From: RGIG5327 sp045612485
Lineage (GTDB): Bacteria > Verrucomicrobiota > Lentisphaeria > Victivallales > UBA1829
Length of the DNA stretch: 34,222 bases
Assembly: GCA_045612485.1 (NCBI GenBank)
Contig: JAZKZE010000033.1
Span: forward strand, 1-34,222
Direction of reading: 5' to 3'
The notes below the pieces were generated by a model. The model was not told where the DNA came from. It worked only from the letters and a program-made list of their open reading frames with translations, and did no database searches. Both the position numbers and the translations under genes were made by a program. This document shows, piece by piece, positions 14,382 to 21,749 of this stretch (positions are counted from its first letter, which is position 1; each line of letters opens with the position of its first letter).

Positions 14382-15302
14382 ATGAAAAAAAATCCTTACA
14401 ACAGAAAAATCGTCAGCAATAAAAATTTTGAAGAAATATCCTATGTCAAATGGGAGGACGTTCCCGGCGATAACTTCTTTTTTTCCCTGCGAGCCTACGG
14501 GGAAACAAGAAGTAAAAAAAAATTTGAAAAGAATGAAACGGCTATAGATAAATTGACCGACTATATCGCCATAGAATTTATTGAAGAAGGGCAATTATCT
14601 GTTTCTTTCGGCGAAAAAACATTTCATCTGCACAAAAATGACCTGCTTTTTTACAAAACAGATATTATAACCATACGGATGCAGTCACAGAAAAATATTC
14701 CCATGGTGAAAAAATATCTTACCGTAAAAACCAACCGCCTTCTTCAGCACTTCCTCAATATTTCCGAAGAGGGATTTTTTATCTGCCACAGCAAACATCC
14801 GGAACGGGTGAAAAGTATTTATAAATCCATTCTTGATCTCATCCTTGAAAACGGAAAATTTCTTTCCAGTGATATTTCCAGCAATATTTATAAACTTGTC
14901 TATGACTTTTTTGTTCTGGAAAACGGACTTATCCATATCCCGGATACATTTACCGCCATTCCCCATATTTTATCCATTTCGCCGGAAAAATATAAAGATT
15001 TGAAAAGTCTTCTCACAGAGTTCCATACAACAAAGTATGCGTTGACAAAACTTTTCCGGAAAAGATACAATACCACCCCCATAGCTTATCTGATCACTTT
15101 GAAACTCAATAAAGGTTGCTGGTATCTGGAAAATACCACCACTCCCGTAAATGAGATCGCCCGACTTTGCGGAATTGCAAATGTGCCGCTTTTTACAAGA
15201 CAATTCAAAAAACAGTTTTCCTGTACTCCGGGACAATACCGGAAAATAAAACAGAAAATCCACAATTCTTCCGTTACGGCAACAATTCCGCCTGCTGAAT
15301 AA
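14382..15302 (+). CDS. AraC family transcriptional regulator
   Basis: A 306-aa regulator. The N-terminal part (about 1-190) is a cupin-like sensing region (QLSVSFGEKTFHLHKNDLLFY); the C-terminal about 100 residues carry two helix-turn-helix motifs (ALTKLFRKRYNTTPIAYLITLKLN and NEIARLCGIANVPLFTRQFKK, ending in FSCTPGQYRK). ATG 14382 is chosen: AAGGAA lies 6 nt upstream. A longer reading from 14277 would cross the promoter and operator repeats. It is divergent from the pseudopilin-TIM-barrel operon, which is its likely target together with itself. Its last 29 nt overlap the 3' end of the convergent glycyl radical enzyme gene. Confidence 0.9.
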   Translation: MKKNPYNRKIVSNKNFEEISYVKWEDVPGDNFFFSLRAYGETRSKKKFEKNETAIDKLTDYIAIEFIEEGQLSVSFGEKTFHLHKNDLLFYKTDIITIRMQSQKNIPMVKKYLTVKTNRLLQHFLNISEEGFFICHSKHPERVKSIYKSILDLILENGKFLSSDISSNIYKLVYDFFVLENGLIHIPDTFTAIPHILSISPEKYKDLKSLLTEFHTTKYALTKLFRKRYNTTPIAYLITLKLNKGCWYLENTTTPVNEIARLCGIANVPLFTRQFKKQFSCTPGQYRKIKQKIHNSSVTATIPPAE

Positions 15303-17337
15303 AGGTATCCTGTGCTTCTCTTGCAAGAATGGTGAAACGGGAGTTCCAGCCGCAGACACGAACCTGTAAATTTTCATATTTTTCCGGCTTTTTCTGTGCT
15401 TCTTTCAGCATTTGAGCATCAAAAATATTAAATTGAAGACCGCTTCCCCCGCGGAAAATAAAAGTCCGGATCAGAGAACAGAGGGCACGGAGTCCTTCAG
15501 AACCCTTCACACTTGAAGGATGCAGCATCACATCCAGACAGGTACCGCAGGGCCACTTTGTCATATCGATTTTCAGTACCGAATTCATAAGGGAAGTCAC
15601 TCCTTTTTTGTCCATACCTGTTACCGCATCCATATTCTTGCTTACAGGAGTACCGGCAATTCTTCCGGAAGGAAGGGCGGAAATCATTTCCCCGCTCTCC
15701 ACAACTCTCTGCCCGTAAATGGAAGGGGTGATATTGCCATTTCTCCCGTTTTTCTGTTTTGCAAGAGCTTCCGCGGCAAAAGAGCAGATCTTTACAGCAA
15801 TGGAATCCGCTTCCTCATCATTGTTCCCCCACTTAGGGCATTTTTTCAAAGCATAAAGCTGTAATTTTTCATACCCTTTCCAATTTGCCTCAAGAGCATT
15901 TTTGAGTTCAGGAAGAGTGCAGATTTTTTCATCAAAGATCATTTTTTTCATTGCTGCAAGACTGTCCACACAATCCGCAATATGGGAGGCAACACATCCT
16001 GTGGTATTGTATTTTGCTCCGCCCAGCGTCACATCCAGTCCCTTTTCCACGCAGGAAGTAAATGTGGCAGATAACAGTGGTACAGGATTGATCAGAGGCC
16101 AGATCTTTTCACAACGGGACTGCATATATGCCATTTCCTCACAACAGAGAAGCAATTCCGCCAGATAATGTTCCAGAAGGGAATCAAAAGAAACAAAAGA
16201 ATCATGTTTTTTCAGCAGACGGAGGAGTATGCAGGGAAAATAGAGAAAAGTTGCCCCGGAAAGAGATACTTCTTTCCCCATAATGGCAGGTTCATAACAG
16301 CCGATAGGCAGAACATCCTCAAGATCTTCTTCCTCTCTTCCGGCTTTCCGCATACTTTCCAGAACCATATCGTAATTAAGCGTAACGATCCCGGTTTTCC
16401 CGTTACGGATATTTTCCGCAAAAAGTTTCAGAAAATTTTCCGGGGTTTCTTTTGTAAGAAAAACCGATAATTTCGGATCGACTGCATCCAGTTCGGCGTA
16501 AGTTTCCATTCCCAGAAAGGAGAGTGCATTGATTTGCGGTCCGAAACAGAAATTCTTGCCGAAAGCCCGTCCCTGATGTTTTGCATAGAACCGCATCCAG
16601 TAGTGTTTGAGCAGCTCTTTTGCACTTTGTTCTGTCAATATCCCATTCTCCAGATCATGCTTGTAAAAGGGGTAAAAATCCCGGTCGAAACGTCCCATGG
16701 AACGGATGGCGACACACCCGTTTTCAATAAGTTCATGAAGAAAATATGTAAGGAGAAAAGCCTCATGCAAGGTTTCCGGAGCGTGTTGTGCTATGGCATC
16801 AAAAGGTGCATATTCTGCCTTTGTCCCCATACGTTTTGCAAGGATGATCGCCCCTTCCAGCACCATGATACAGGCGGAAGTAAAATCACTTTCCGGAGCC
16901 GCTTTCACATCTTGCAGCAATCCGGGCAATCCCCGGAGCAATACCCGTTTCCAGTCCGGTGCGATGTGACTTACATCCACCATATACCCGTACCCATTTT
17001 CAAAATCAAGTTTTACATGGCGGCCATCTTCCCCGAATTCTTCCTGCCAGAATTTTCTGCTGCGTTCCTGAAATAATTTATGGAATATCCCCTTATGCTC
17101 GATGATCCCGGCAAAGAGATGATCTTCCTCCGGAAAGAATCTTGCCTTTTCACAAAGAAGCCGCACCAGAAAAGCATGAGTAAGGATATAGGGTTCTGCG
17201 GGATATTCTTTGCAATGCTGCTCAAAGATTTTCCGGATCTCTTCATGAGCCAATCCGGTTTCCGGATCATAAAAAGCATTTTCATAGACTTTTTCCAACT
17301 CTTTACGCTGTTCTTCAAAACAGGAAATATTTTTCAT
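15274..17337 (-). CDS. Glycyl radical enzyme of the pyruvate formate-lyase / diol dehydratase superfamily
   Basis: A 687-aa protein, shorter than typical members (about 750-850 aa). Catalytic Cys347 and Glu349 lie in IGCYEPAIMG, the GCxEP form typical of dehydratase/lyase branches rather than PFL itself (adjacent Cys-Cys). The glycyl-radical site is VRVCGWNSRF (Gly663) instead of the usual RVSGYSARF, followed by the conserved EAQDTFIQQAE. The enzyme would be O2-sensitive and needs a radical-SAM activase, which is not in this window. The substrate is unknown; the sugar-gene context suggests a polyol or sugar derivative, but this is inference. ATG has AAGGAA 9 nt upstream. It is divergent from an AraC gene with interleaved promoters. 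Confidence 0.88.
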   Translation of the reverse strand: MKNISCFEEQRKELEKVYENAFYDPETGLAHEEIRKIFEQHCKEYPAEPYILTHAFLVRLLCEKARFFPEEDHLFAGIIEHKGIFHKLFQERSRKFWQEEFGEDGRHVKLDFENGYGYMVDVSHIAPDWKRVLLRGLPGLLQDVKAAPESDFTSACIMVLEGAIILAKRMGTKAEYAPFDAIAQHAPETLHEAFLLTYFLHELIENGCVAIRSMGRFDRDFYPFYKHDLENGILTEQSAKELLKHYWMRFYAKHQGRAFGKNFCFGPQINALSFLGMETYAELDAVDPKLSVFLTKETPENFLKLFAENIRNGKTGIVTLNYDMVLESMRKAGREEEDLEDVLPIGCYEPAIMGKEVSLSGATFLYFPCILLRLLKKHDSFVSFDSLLEHYLAELLLCCEEMAYMQSRCEKIWPLINPVPLLSATFTSCVEKGLDVTLGGAKYNTTGCVASHIADCVDSLAAMKKMIFDEKICTLPELKNALEANWKGYEKLQLYALKKCPKWGNNDEEADSIAVKICSFAAEALAKQKNGRNGNITPSIYGQRVVESGEMISALPSGRIAGTPVSKNMDAVTGMDKKGVTSLMNSVLKIDMTKWPCGTCLDVMLHPSSVKGSEGLRALCSLIRTFIFRGGSGLQFNIFDAQMLKEAQKKPEKYENLQVRVCGWNSRFTILAREAQDTFIQQAELLP

Positions 17338-17359
17338 TTTCTTCTTTTCCTTATAAAAT

Positions 17360-17387
17360 TTGATTTTTTATAAAAATATAGTATATT
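17360..17387 (+). promoter_or_regulatory. Putative promoter of the AraC regulator at 17434
   Basis: TTGATT (17360-17365), 16-bp spacer, TATATT (17382-17387). It is interleaved with the divergent promoter of the glycyl radical enzyme, so RNA polymerase could not occupy both at once. Confidence 0.5.
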
Positions 17388-17402
17388 ATGGATAAATATC
17401 AA
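17375..17402 (-). promoter_or_regulatory. Putative promoter of the glycyl radical enzyme gene
   Basis: Minus strand: TTGATA (17397-17402), 16-bp spacer, TATATT (17375-17380). Its -10 box is one base from the -10 box of the opposing AraC promoter. Confidence 0.55.
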
Positions 17403-17433
17403 TATAAAAAGATGTGGAAAGGTTTATACTTTT

Positions 17434-18246
17434 ATGACAGACTTGACTTACAATAATGAAGTATTGCTTCTTGCCAACCTTCTGCATATAGAGATCACCC
17501 ACTTTGCAAAAGGGATTTATTCCGACGGAACAAATCTTTTTCATACAAGAAGTGTAAACAGACTTTTTCTTGTTACAGAAGCCCCGGAAGATGAAAGCAA
17601 CTATATTGAAGACAGGAAGGAAAAAGTCATTCTGAAAAAAGGCATGAGTATTTTTGTCCCTGCCTCCCACAGTACAAGGTGGATGCTGACAAAAGATCTT
17701 TCCTTTATTTCCATTCATTTCAAGGCGGAATACATTCCTTATACCGATCTTTTTTCCACAACGGAAAAACTCTTTATTTTCCGGGATCCCGCCATACATG
17801 AAACTGCTTCCGGAGCGTTTCACAGTATCAATACCTGTTCTGCCGCCTTCCATCTTTCCGCATTATGCAGATCCATCTGCGGAAAGCTCCTTGAAAATTT
17901 CACATTACAGGATCTTTCCCATGCGGCAGGCTTCGATCATTTCCGTAAAGTGGCAGTATATGTACAGAAACATCTTACAGCCAAAACCCTTGTCAGCGAT
18001 CTTGCAGAGATCATGAATATGAGAAGAGATGTTTTTTCCCGTACTTTTCATAAAGAAACGGGACTTACCCCGAAAGAATATCTTGCAGATGTTCTCATAA
18101 AAAAGGCTGCGGAGCTGTTGAGCAAGGGGAAAAACTGCCGGGAAACAGCAAAAATCCTGCAATTCAATAATGAATACTATTTTTCCCGTTTTTTCAGCAA
18201 AAAGACCGGGATCCCGCCCTCCCGCTACCGGGAAAAAATCTGGTAA
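17434..18246 (+). CDS. AraC family transcriptional regulator
   Basis: A 270-aa regulator. The N-terminal half is a cupin-like ligand-sensing domain (VILKKGMSIFVPASHSTRWML, LSFISIHFKAEY). The C-terminal about 100 residues hold the AraC double HTH (LVSDLAEIMNMRRDVFSRTFHKE, GLTPKEYLADVLIKKAAELL, ETAKILQFNNEYYFSRFFSKK, GIPPSRYR). The ATG is preceded by GAAAGG at a slightly long distance. It is divergent from the glycyl radical enzyme, which is the likely target. No clear terminator follows; the next 266 nt are non-coding. Confidence 0.9.
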   Translation: MTDLTYNNEVLLLANLLHIEITHFAKGIYSDGTNLFHTRSVNRLFLVTEAPEDESNYIEDRKEKVILKKGMSIFVPASHSTRWMLTKDLSFISIHFKAEYIPYTDLFSTTEKLFIFRDPAIHETASGAFHSINTCSAAFHLSALCRSICGKLLENFTLQDLSHAAGFDHFRKVAVYVQKHLTAKTLVSDLAEIMNMRRDVFSRTFHKETGLTPKEYLADVLIKKAAELLSKGKNCRETAKILQFNNEYYFSRFFSKKTGIPPSRYREKIW

Positions 18247-18299
18247 AAAAAGAAAAAGAGAAAGTCAACACCTCTCTGTATCAAGTTGCTGATTACAAG

Positions 18300-18435
18300 T
18301 ACGGATTAATACGGATATTTACGGAATTTTTCAATGGGACTTATACAATTTAATTGAAAAAAATTCTTGTTTCAAAAACTTTACTGCGGCTGAGTAAATA
18401 GTATGTTGCTCAAAAAACTTCCGTACTTTTCCGTA
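18300..18435. repeat. 10-bp-phased TACGGA hexamers in inverted groups
   Basis: TACGGA occurs at 18300, 18310 and 18320 on the plus strand, exactly 10 bp apart. TCCGTA (the inverse) occurs at 18420 and 18430, again 10 bp apart. The two groups face each other across about 95 nt between convergent gene ends. The right group adjoins the Gfo/Idh operon terminator. The 14-mer TTCCGTACTTTTCC at the right group also occurs near 14269, upstream of the second pseudopilin gene. Function unknown. Confidence 0.55.
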
Positions 18436-18459
18436 AAAAAAGGGGCTACTGCACCCCTT
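18435..18459 (-). terminator. Rho-independent terminator of the marC-Gfo/Idh operon
   Basis: Minus-strand stem AAGGGG (18459-18454) / CCCCTT (18445-18440), 8-nt loop, running into a T-tract (18441-18435). It lies 53 nt after the last stop codon of the six-gene operon. Confidence 0.75.
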
Positions 18460-18512
18460 GTTCAGTTTTTGCAGCATCCCCTTGAAAAAAAGTATAAACG
18501 ATCAGCGGGAAA

Positions 18513-19571
18513 TCAGAGTTCGATCTCTCTGTCCTCTTCGCTGGATCGGTAAATGGCATCCAGAAGTTTCATGGCTACAAGTCCTTCTTCCCCGGTTGCC
18601 GCAACTTTGCACTTGCCCTGAACGGCATCAGCAAATACCTGCATTTCCCCGGCAAAGGGATCTCTGGTTTTGTCGTAATCCAGTTTGATGTCGGCAAGTT
18701 TGCCGTCAAGTTCGGTGAGAAGAACGGTATCTTTTTCCCCGATCTTGATTCCACCTTTGTCGCCCAGGATCTCGATATAGGATTCAGCTTCGGCATTACA
18801 TGCCCAGGCTACTTCAAAAGAGAGTGTCGCCTGTTTGCCGAAACGCACGAAACCTGCGGCATAATCATCCACATCAAAAGTTCCTTCATAGTTCGGCGGG
18901 CCTGCCCACATATTGATGTAGTGGTAATTTTTCATATCTTTTCCGAACTTGGAATAGACTTTTGCACTTACCTTTGTGGGATTCCAAAGTCCGGTACTCC
19001 ACATGGCAAGGTCAAGGAAGTGTACGGCAATATCAATAAGTCCGCCGCCTCCGGAACGGGCCTTTGTGGTGAACCAGCCGCCCAGACCGGGGATGCCTCT
19101 TCTGCGGATGAGTTTGACACGGATCTGATAGATCTCTCCCAGTCTGCCATTGTCAATAAGTTCTTTTACCGCAATGGAATCGGCAGCCTGACGTTTGACC
19201 ATGCCCATCTGGAGAAGTTTGCCGGATTTATCCCGGGCTTTGAGGATCTCTTCCCCCAGGGAAGCATTCAATGTCATGGGTTTTTCCAGAAGAACATGTT
19301 TGCCGGCTTCCAATGCGGCAATGGCGATGGGGGCGTGCATATCATTGGGTACGCATACGCTTACAGCATCGATTTCCGGATCCTTCACAAGTTCCAGATA
19401 ATCTGTATAGGTTTTTGCCACACCGAATTCTTTGGCTTTTTCAGCAAGACGGTCTTCCAGAATATCGCACATGGCAACAATTTCGCTGTTGGCGACTTTC
19501 TGATAGGATTTTGCGTGAACCGTTCCGATGGTACCGCAACCGATAATTCCGATTCTGACTTTATCAGCCAT
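18513..19571 (-). CDS. Gfo/Idh/MocA family NAD(P)-dependent sugar oxidoreductase
   Basis: A 352-aa dehydrogenase of the glucose-fructose oxidoreductase family; it oxidises or epimerises sugars or cyclitols with NAD(P). The Rossmann motif is GCGTIG (11-16), the signature is EKPM (Lys97), and the active-site Asp179/His183 pair lies in GGGGLIDIAVHFLDL. There is no signal peptide, so it is cytoplasmic. The substrate cannot be told from sequence. It is last of six genes, 19 nt after a second Gfo/Idh gene. ATG has AAGGAA upstream. Confidence 0.92.
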   Translation of the reverse strand: MADKVRIGIIGCGTIGTVHAKSYQKVANSEIVAMCDILEDRLAEKAKEFGVAKTYTDYLELVKDPEIDAVSVCVPNDMHAPIAIAALEAGKHVLLEKPMTLNASLGEEILKARDKSGKLLQMGMVKRQAADSIAVKELIDNGRLGEIYQIRVKLIRRRGIPGLGGWFTTKARSGGGGLIDIAVHFLDLAMWSTGLWNPTKVSAKVYSKFGKDMKNYHYINMWAGPPNYEGTFDVDDYAAGFVRFGKQATLSFEVAWACNAEAESYIEILGDKGGIKIGEKDTVLLTELDGKLADIKLDYDKTRDPFAGEMQVFADAVQGKCKVAATGEEGLVAMKLLDAIYRSSEEDREIEL

Positions 19572-19590
19572 TTGTCTTTCCTTTCTGTGA

Positions 19591-20448
19591 TTATTTGACG
19601 GGTATTCTTGTTCCAGTTTCCTGCATTGCCTTTACTGCCGCGGCACGGATGGAAACAACCTCCAGAGTTTCTTCCATGGGAATGGGGGAAATACCCGTAT
19701 CGTAAAATTCCATGATCTTATCCAGCAGATTTTCAAAGATATTGCTCATCTTTGCTGTATCTGCTTTTACGGTATCACTCTGGGCAAAGCAGGCAAAAGA
19801 CCCTGCCGGATTGTAGGTGAAGGAGGCACTTCTTTCATCCGGATATTCTACAAGACCGGACAAAAGTTTTTCATTTCCTGTAACGATCACATTTTCCGCC
19901 CCTGTTCCCAGAAGCGTAACGATCATTTCAAACTGATGGATACTGTATTCCGGAAAATTTCTTCCTCCGCCTCTTGTCGCGGCAACTTTGGGAGAACTTT
20001 CTTTTTCCCTGAATTTTTCCTGCATGGAGATGAATTCATCCCCGTAACGCAGGGCTGAGGAACTCATTAAAGGCGTATTGTATTTTTCTGCAAGAGCAAA
20101 AATGCGTTCCGCCGCTTCTCTGCTTTCTGCAAAGGGCTTATCTATATAAACCGGCTTGCCGGAACGCAAGGCAAGATCGGCAAGACGTTCATGCACTTCC
20201 GGATTGGAAGGAGCAAGCACACAAAGGCAATCACTTTTTTCCACGATCTCTTCCAATGTGGAACAGGGGCTTATCCCCATTTCCTTACACCATTGGGCAA
20301 GAGGGCGTCCGCCTTCCAGCGGAGCCTCCTCCCAGGCACAGGCAACTGTAAACTTATCCTTCCAGACACTTTTTGCGATCATGGAAGGATAGTTGTTTGC
20401 ATGCCACTCATCAATGAAAAGATCGATAAAGCCGATTTTCTTTTTCAT
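19591..20448 (-). CDS. Gfo/Idh/MocA-like oxidoreductase with degenerate nucleotide-binding motif
   Basis: A 285-aa protein, shorter than its neighbour. YIDKPF (Lys104) matches the EKP signature, and EYSIHQFEM provides a His in the catalytic position. However, the N-terminus reads IGFIDLFIDEWHANNYPSMI, with no GxGxxG; family relatives with this DxxxDEWHANNYP form exist, so it is probably an intact subfamily and not a wreck. It may bind cofactor differently or partner the second Gfo/Idh. Gaps of 18 nt (after icd) and 19 nt (before the next gene) place it in the operon. ATG has AAAGGA upstream. Confidence 0.8.
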   Translation of the reverse strand: MKKKIGFIDLFIDEWHANNYPSMIAKSVWKDKFTVACAWEEAPLEGGRPLAQWCKEMGISPCSTLEEIVEKSDCLCVLAPSNPEVHERLADLALRSGKPVYIDKPFAESREAAERIFALAEKYNTPLMSSSALRYGDEFISMQEKFREKESSPKVAATRGGGRNFPEYSIHQFEMIVTLLGTGAENVIVTGNEKLLSGLVEYPDERSASFTYNPAGSFACFAQSDTVKADTAKMSNIFENLLDKIMEFYDTGISPIPMEETLEVVSIRAAAVKAMQETGTRIPVK

Positions 20449-20466
20449 TTTTGTATCCTTTGCGGA

Positions 20467-21717
20467 TTACATCCTTTCCACAGCTGCTTTGGCAAATTCA
20501 GAGCAGGAGAGAAGGGTGGCACCATCCATCAGACGGGCAAAGTCGTAAGTGACCTGTTTGTCGGCAATAGCGTTTTCAATACCTTTGACCACAAGGTCGG
20601 CAGCCTCATCCCAGCCTATGTGACGCAGGAGCATTTCTCCGGAGAGAGCAAGGGAGGAGGGGTTGACTTTATCCATGCCGGCATATTTGGGAGCAGTACC
20701 GTGGGTAGCTTCAAAGATGGCCTTTCCGGTAAGGTAATTGATGTTTGCGCCGGGAGCGATACCGATACCGCCGACACAGGCGGCAAGAGCATCAGAAACA
20801 TAGTCACCGTTCAGATTCATGGTGGCGATCACATCATATTCTGCGGGACGGGTGAGGATCTGCTGGAGGAAGGCATCGCAGATGCAGTCTTTGATCAGGA
20901 TCTTGCCTTCAGGTACTACGCCGTTGCAGTCATCCCAGCAGACGGTTTCATTGGCAAATTCCCGTCTTGCAAGAGCATAACCCCAATCTTTGAATCCGCC
21001 TTCTGTAAACTTCATGATGTTGCCTTTGTGGACAAAGGTGACACTCTTTCTGTTATTGCGGATGGCATAACGGATGGCGGCACGGATCAGACGTTCGGAA
21101 CCATCCAGGGAAACCGGTTTGATGCCGATAGCACTTGTTTCAGGGAAACGGATCTTGCTTACGCCCATTTCCTTCTGTAGAAAATCAATGACCTTTTTTG
21201 CTTCGGGAGTACCGGAAGCCCATTCGATCCCTGCATAAATATCTTCTGTATTTTCACGGAATACCACCATATCGGTCTTTCCCGGTTCTTTCACAGGAGA
21301 GGGAACGCCGCGGAAGTGGCGGACAGGACGCAGGCATACATAGAGATCAAGTTTCTGACGCAATGCCACATTGAGAGAACGGATACCTTTTCCCACGGGA
21401 GTGGTGAGAGGGCCTTTGATAGAGATGCTGTACTCATTGATCGCTTCCACAGTTTCATCGGGAAGCCATACATTGTCCCCGTAAACTTTCAGAGCCTTTT
21501 CCCCGGCAAATACTTCCATCCAGGCAATTTTCTTTTTGCCGCCGTAAGCCTTTTCCACAGCGGAGTTCCAGATATGCATGGAGGCGGCGGTAATATCGGG
21601 ACCTACCCCGTCGCCTTCGATATAGGTGATAATAGGGTTATCTGGTACTTCCAGTACGCCTTCACTTTTGAGGGTGATCTTTTCACCTGCGGGAATTTTG
21701 ATTTTGTCGTAAGCCAT
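20467..21717 (-). CDS. icd: NADP-dependent isocitrate dehydrogenase
   Basis: This converts isocitrate to 2-oxoglutarate and CO2 in the TCA cycle. It has 416 aa, the same length as the E. coli enzyme. IEGDGVGPDI opens the fold; IRSLNVALRQ holds the substrate-binding Ser that is phosphorylated in E. coli; VVFRENTEDIYAGIEW, FVHKGNIMKFTEGGF and HGTAPKYAGMDKVNPSS follow, and the Lys-Tyr of the last motif indicates NADP specificity. Its place between a beta-galactosidase and two Gfo/Idh genes is odd for a housekeeping enzyme. ATG has AAAGGA upstream. Confidence 0.96.
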   Translation of the reverse strand: MAYDKIKIPAGEKITLKSEGVLEVPDNPIITYIEGDGVGPDITAASMHIWNSAVEKAYGGKKKIAWMEVFAGEKALKVYGDNVWLPDETVEAINEYSISIKGPLTTPVGKGIRSLNVALRQKLDLYVCLRPVRHFRGVPSPVKEPGKTDMVVFRENTEDIYAGIEWASGTPEAKKVIDFLQKEMGVSKIRFPETSAIGIKPVSLDGSERLIRAAIRYAIRNNRKSVTFVHKGNIMKFTEGGFKDWGYALARREFANETVCWDDCNGVVPEGKILIKDCICDAFLQQILTRPAEYDVIATMNLNGDYVSDALAACVGGIGIAPGANINYLTGKAIFEATHGTAPKYAGMDKVNPSSLALSGEMLLRHIGWDEAADLVVKGIENAIADKQVTYDFARLMDGATLLSCSEFAKAAVERM

Positions 21718-21749
21718 GTTAAAAATCCTTTATGTTGAAAGTTGAAAAA

